Of a stretch of 64,000 nt of DNA, positions 60,959 to 64,000 are shown in pieces. The translations under genes were made by a program, and so were the position numbers. Position 1 is the stretch's first letter, and the number at the start of each line of letters is the position of its first letter. The notes beneath the pieces were generated by a model. The model was not told where the DNA came from and did no database searches. It saw nothing but the letters and a program-made list of their open reading frames with translations. Source of the DNA: Propionibacteriaceae bacterium (lineage in GTDB: Bacteria > Actinomycetota > Actinomycetes > Propionibacteriales > Propionibacteriaceae); NCBI GenBank assembly GCA_031285845.1, contig JAITVK010000019.1, positions 1-64,000 on the forward strand. The letters run 5' to 3'.

Positions 60959-62539
60959 ATGTTCGACACCTTGCAAGATCGGTTGTCCTCGGCGCTGCGG
61001 AACCTGCGGGGGAAGGGCCGGCTGTCAGACGCGGACATCGATGCGACTCTGGGTCAGATTCGAATCGCTTTGTTGGAGGCCGACGTCAACCTCGACGTCG
61101 TCAAGTCGTTCATCGCGGCTGTGCGCGAGCAAGCCAAGGATGTGGAGTTGTCGCGGGCGATCAACCCTGCTCAGCAGATCGTCAAGATCGTTCACGCCGA
61201 GTTGGTGGAGATCCTGGGTGGGCACACTCGCAATCTGCAGTTCGCCAAGAACCCGCCCACAGTCATCATGCTCGCCGGCCTGCAAGGCGCTGGCAAAACC
61301 ACATTGGCCGGAAAGCTTGGCCGATGGCTGAGAGAGAAGGGCAACTCGCCGCTGCTGGTCGCCGCTGACTTGCAACGACCGAACGCTGTCACTCAGTTGC
61401 AGGTCGTCGGACGACAGGCCAAAGTCGCGGTCTATGCTCCGCAGCCGGGCAACGGTGTCGGCGACCCGGTCGAGGTGGCCAGGGCGAGTCTGGACATCGC
61501 CAAACGGCATCTGCACGATGTGGTGATCGTCGACACGGCCGGTCGCCTCGGCGTCGACGAGGTGATGTTGCAGCAGGCGGCTGACATCAAAGCGGCGATC
61601 TCGCCGACCGAGACACTGTTCGTGGTCGACGCCATGATCGGTCAAGACGCGGTCAACACCGCCCGATCCTTTGCTGACAAGGTCGGATTCGACGGGGTTG
61701 TGCTTTCCAAGCTGGACGGTGACGCTCGCGGCGGCGCCGCCTTGTCGATCGCCACCGTCACCGGTGCGCCGATCATGTTCGCGTCCACCGGCGAAAAGTT
61801 GGGCGACTTCGAGGTCTTCCACCCTGATCGGATGGCCGGGCGCATTCTCGACATGGGCGACGTCTTGACCTTGATCGAGCAAGCTGAGCGCCACTTCGAT
61901 CGCCAGGAAGCCGCTCAGACGGCCAGCAAGATCCTTGGCGGAGGCAACAGTTTCACTCTGCAGGATTTCCTCACCCAGATGCAGGCCGTACGTCGGATGG
62001 GGCCGATCGGCAAACTGATGGGAATGCTGCCGGGCATGGGACAGATGTCGGATCAGTTGGCGCAGGTCGACGACAAGCAGATCGACCGGATCGAAGCGAT
62101 CATCTACTCGATGACGCCCAAGGAACGAGCCGATGTCTCCATTCTCAATGGTTCACGTCGGGCACGGATCGCTCGTGGAGCCGGTGTCGAAGTGTCGGAA
62201 GTCAACGGCTTGGTCAACCGTTTCGTCGAAGCGCGCAAGATGATGGCCCAACTGGGGTCGGGAATGATGGGTGGCCCAGGAGCTGGCATGCCTGGTGCCG
62301 GCTCGATGGGCGGCTTCCCGTCGATGCGGCGTGGCAAACAGGCGGCCAAGAAAAAGAAGGTTGGCTCCAAGGTGTCCGGCAATCCGGCCAAACGGGCGGG
62401 AGCGACCGCGCCGCAGGCCCCGCCGACTGATCCAACCGCCGCCTTCGGAGCAGCGGGCTTGTCGGCTCAGGATCTGGAGAGGCAGATGCAAGACTTCCAG
62501 CTGCCTGATGACATCGCTCGGATGCTGGGCAAACAGTGA
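60959..62539 (+). CDS. ffh: signal recognition particle protein Ffh
   Basis: A 526-residue SRP54-type GTPase that targets nascent membrane proteins to the translocon with 4.5S RNA and FtsY. The N domain begins MFDTLQDRLSSALRNLRGKG. The G domain shows GLQGAGKTTLAGKLG, VIVDTAGRLGVDE and LSKLDGDARGGAALS. The M domain includes VRRMGPIGKLMGMLPGMG and the methionine-rich GSGMMGGPGAGMPGAGSMGG near residue 440, then a basic tail. The start at 60959 is behind AAAGGGAAG. Its stop overlaps the next gene's GTG, so the amidohydrolase may be in the same operon. Confidence 0.97.
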   Translation: MFDTLQDRLSSALRNLRGKGRLSDADIDATLGQIRIALLEADVNLDVVKSFIAAVREQAKDVELSRAINPAQQIVKIVHAELVEILGGHTRNLQFAKNPPTVIMLAGLQGAGKTTLAGKLGRWLREKGNSPLLVAADLQRPNAVTQLQVVGRQAKVAVYAPQPGNGVGDPVEVARASLDIAKRHLHDVVIVDTAGRLGVDEVMLQQAADIKAAISPTETLFVVDAMIGQDAVNTARSFADKVGFDGVVLSKLDGDARGGAALSIATVTGAPIMFASTGEKLGDFEVFHPDRMAGRILDMGDVLTLIEQAERHFDRQEAAQTASKILGGGNSFTLQDFLTQMQAVRRMGPIGKLMGMLPGMGQMSDQLAQVDDKQIDRIEAIIYSMTPKERADVSILNGSRRARIARGAGVEVSEVNGLVNRFVEARKMMAQLGSGMMGGPGAGMPGAGSMGGFPSMRRGKQAAKKKKVGSKVSGNPAKRAGATAPQAPPTDPTAAFGAAGLSAQDLERQMQDFQLPDDIARMLGKQ

Positions 62540-63675
62540 CCCTGTCACCCTCGTCGTCCCGGCCCGGTTCGCCGAATTCAGGCCGGGTGCGTGGTGGCGC
62601 GGTTGTGCACCTCAATGGCGTCGTCCTGCCGGATCGTCAGCCTCGGGATCTGTGGGTCGTCGATGGGCAGGTGACGTACGAGCCGGTGGCCCACGCCGAG
62701 ACCGTGATCCGTGACGGCTGGATCCTCCCGGGGCTGGTGGACGCCCACTGTCATGTCGGTCTGGCCAGCGGCGGCGCAGTGGATCGAGCCACCGCCGAGG
62801 CGCAGGCTCGGGCTGATCTGGCCAGCGGAGTCACCTTGATCCGCGACGCCGGGTCGCCGATCGACACTCATTGGCTCGACGATGAGCCGGGATTCCCCCG
62901 CATTGTGCGCGCGGGCCGTCACATCGCGGCCCCGAGGCGTTACCTACGCGGCTTCGCGGTCGAAGTCGCCCCCGAGGATTTGGTGGAGGAAGTGGTGCGT
63001 CAAGGGCGTGCTGGTGACGGCTGGGTCAAGCTGGTGGGGGATTGGATCGACCGCGAAGAAGGCGATTTGGCGCCGTTGTGGCCGCGTCAGATCGCGCAGG
63101 CTGCGATCGAGGCCGCCCACAGAATCGGGGTCCGCGTCACCGCCCATTGTTTCGGTGAGCAGTCGGTGAGCGAGCTGGTCGATGCGGGCATCGACGGAAT
63201 CGAGCACGGTTGCGGGGCGGATGAGTCCACCATCGAGCAGATGGCGCGCCGCCAGGTGGCGCTGGTTCCGACGCTGGACAATCTGAAGATCTTTCCCGGG
63301 ATCGCCGATCAGGCCGAGTCGAAATACCCGGTGTACGCCGCGCACATGCGACACCTGTACGGCCGTCGTACGGAAGTTGTACGGATGGCGGTGGAGGCCG
63401 GGGTGTCGGTGTACGCCGGAACTGATGCCGGGGGGACTCGGGCGCACGGGACGATCCTCGGTGAGATCGAGGCGTTGGCTGAAGTCGGTGGTGCCGAGTT
63501 GGCTCTGGGCGCGGCCTCGTGGAGGGCGCGTCGCTGGTTGGGGTTCCCCGGGCTCGATGAAGGCGCGGCAGCGGACCTGGTGGCTGTCCGGTTCGACCCG
63601 CGGATCGATCCGCGAGTGTTGGCGCAGCCGAGCCTGATCATGGTGGGTGGCCGGATCTGCCGAACCGACGGGTGA
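62536..63675 (+). CDS. amidohydrolase-superfamily metal-dependent hydrolase
   Basis: A 379-residue TIM-barrel hydrolase. A short beta-sandwich lead (VHLNGVVLPDRQPRDLWVVDG) precedes WILPGLVDAHCHVGL, with the first HxH metal ligands. The bridging lysine is probably in GWVKLVGDWID, the next histidine is VTAHCFGE and another is IEHGCGAD, and the catalytic aspartate is YAGTDAGG. Imidazolonepropionase-, prolidase- and atrazine-chlorohydrolase-like members share this layout; the substrate is unknown. The start GTG overlaps the ffh stop codon. The family assignment is firm, the reaction is not. Confidence 0.85.
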   Translation: MTLSPSSSRPGSPNSGRVRGGAVVHLNGVVLPDRQPRDLWVVDGQVTYEPVAHAETVIRDGWILPGLVDAHCHVGLASGGAVDRATAEAQARADLASGVTLIRDAGSPIDTHWLDDEPGFPRIVRAGRHIAAPRRYLRGFAVEVAPEDLVEEVVRQGRAGDGWVKLVGDWIDREEGDLAPLWPRQIAQAAIEAAHRIGVRVTAHCFGEQSVSELVDAGIDGIEHGCGADESTIEQMARRQVALVPTLDNLKIFPGIADQAESKYPVYAAHMRHLYGRRTEVVRMAVEAGVSVYAGTDAGGTRAHGTILGEIEALAEVGGAELALGAASWRARRWLGFPGLDEGAAADLVAVRFDPRIDPRVLAQPSLIMVGGRICRTDG

Positions 63676-63896
63676 GGCGATCGAGCGTCAGCCCGCGCCT
63701 CAACCGGGGCGGCGAGGTGGTGTTGGCGCTGGGGATTCGTCACTAGCGCAGATCCGGGACTCCAACACTGCGGCGAGCTGACTCGCGGTCGGTCCTCCCG
63801 CTGATTCTCCGCCGGGCGAGTGGGCGACCGATCCCTTGATGACCGCAGTTGTCTCAAAATATGGATGCCACTTGCCGAGGCCTCGGATGATCACGG
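63676..63896. other. intergenic region before the trp leader
   Basis: This stretch of 221 bp has a 71-codon minus-strand ORF (63700-63915) which overlaps the trp promoter and lacks support. I see no terminator for the amidohydrolase. Confidence 0.5.
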
Positions 63897-63902
63897 TACA
63901 GT
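63872..63902 (+). promoter_or_regulatory. trp leader promoter
   Basis: TTGCCG (63872-63877) and TACAGT (63897-63902) are 19 bp apart. TACAGT ends 7 nt before the ATG of the leader peptide, so the leader transcript itself appears to be leaderless. Confidence 0.6.
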
Positions 63903-63909
63903 CATCACC

Positions 63910-63942
63910 ATGCATACGACGCGCACCTGGTGGCCCGCCTGA
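63910..63942 (+). CDS. trpL: trp operon leader peptide
   Basis: Ten codons encode MHTTRTWWPA followed by TGA. Two adjacent tryptophan codons lie at 63928-63933. Segment 1 of the attenuator (63935-63939) directly follows them, as needed for ribosome stalling to act. The start has no ribosome binding site and depends on leaderless initiation. It is too short to be scored by composition; the support is the WW pair together with the perfectly placed alternative stems and terminator downstream. The structural gene it controls, probably trpE, lies beyond the window. Confidence 0.85.
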   Translation: MHTTRTWWPA

Positions 63943-63996
63943 CCGGCGGTTCGTTTGTTGTGCTCACACCCACCGCCTGATGTAGGCGGTTTTTTT
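63935..63996 (+). terminator. trp attenuator
   Basis: Segment 1 is CCGCC (63935-63939), segment 2 GGCGGT (63945-63950), segment 3 ACCGCC (63972-63977) and segment 4 GGCGGT (63985-63990), followed by TTTTTT. Segments 2 and 4 are identical, so 2:3 (antiterminator) and 3:4 (terminator) exclude each other, while 1:2 forms when the leader is translated freely. Confidence 0.88.
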
Positions 63997-64000
63997 GTGC

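Noticed and set aside
63700-63915. A 71-codon minus-strand ORF near the right edge
   Set aside because: It begins inside the trp leader and covers the trp promoter, has no family features, and the attenuator explains the region better.
1-64000. CRISPR arrays, insertion sequences and attachment sites
   Set aside because: I found no regularly spaced repeats, no transposase ORF and no tRNA-flanking direct repeats that would support such elements.

Overview
The window is a high-GC, densely packed bacterial chromosome segment from an actinobacterium. Several features point to a facultative or anaerobic member near Propionibacteriaceae or Actinomycetales: the order nth / ssd-tadABC-flp-tadE / topA-tmk, an FmdB zinc ribbon with an S/T/A-rich tail, a sigma factor with a fused C-terminal zinc finger, an archaeal-like ValS, and frequent leaderless promoters (TANNNT 6-8 nt before ATG). 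The anaerobic glycerol-3-phosphate dehydrogenase GlpABC fits a fermentative or anaerobically respiring lifestyle. The species cannot be named from this sequence. I see no insertion sequence, prophage, CRISPR array or rRNA operon. The only tRNA is tRNA-Lys(TTT).

Layout. 1-5652: the 5' end of an acyl-CoA synthetase, a small membrane protein, FmdB, an MFS transporter, an AEC transporter and serC. 5653-10406: the str region rpsL-rpsG-fusA-tuf, with hairpins between genes and a strong terminator after tuf. 10512-16200: a GPH sugar symporter, a Gfo/Idh oxidoreductase, dcd, an ABC-F protein behind a structured leader with a small ORF, and mscL. 16418-23654: an EamA exporter, typA, an amino-acid permease, a metallophosphoesterase and an L,D-transpeptidase that seems to start at CUG. 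23868-26228: a DUF4177 protein, nth, a phage-holin-family membrane protein and a methyltransferase.

26289-33528: a complete-looking actinobacterial tad/flp pilus locus (ssd, tadA, tadB, tadC, two Flp-like pilins, TadE, TadG-like), with three perfect DnaA boxes at its edges, followed by a large methyltransferase. 33821-38668: topA, tmk and an HtrA-like secreted protease, closed by a 13-bp bidirectional terminator. 38758-45824: glpABC and valS, both on the minus strand. 45978-50898: an envelope-related minus-strand cluster of a sigma/zinc-finger/transmembrane/extracellular fusion, a membrane-anchored DsbA-like protein and an 800-residue protein with a long low-complexity N-terminal half.

51081-57202: a peptide ABC importer (dppB, dppC, a fused two-ATPase protein and the binding lipoprotein). 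57505-59749: tRNA-Lys and a binding-protein/permease pair behind a clear FMN riboswitch, best read as the flavin uptake system RibXY. 59780-63675: purU, ffh and an amidohydrolase. The window ends in a textbook trp attenuator: a 10-codon leaderless leader peptide with tandem Trp codons, alternative pairing segments and a T-tract terminator, so a trp biosynthesis gene should lie just beyond position 64000.

The most unusual signals are the CUG-initiated L,D-transpeptidase, the DnaA boxes around the tad locus, the sigma-factor fusion operon, the ABC-F leader, and the recurring leaderless promoter design. All functional statements come from reading sequence motifs; no database search was run.
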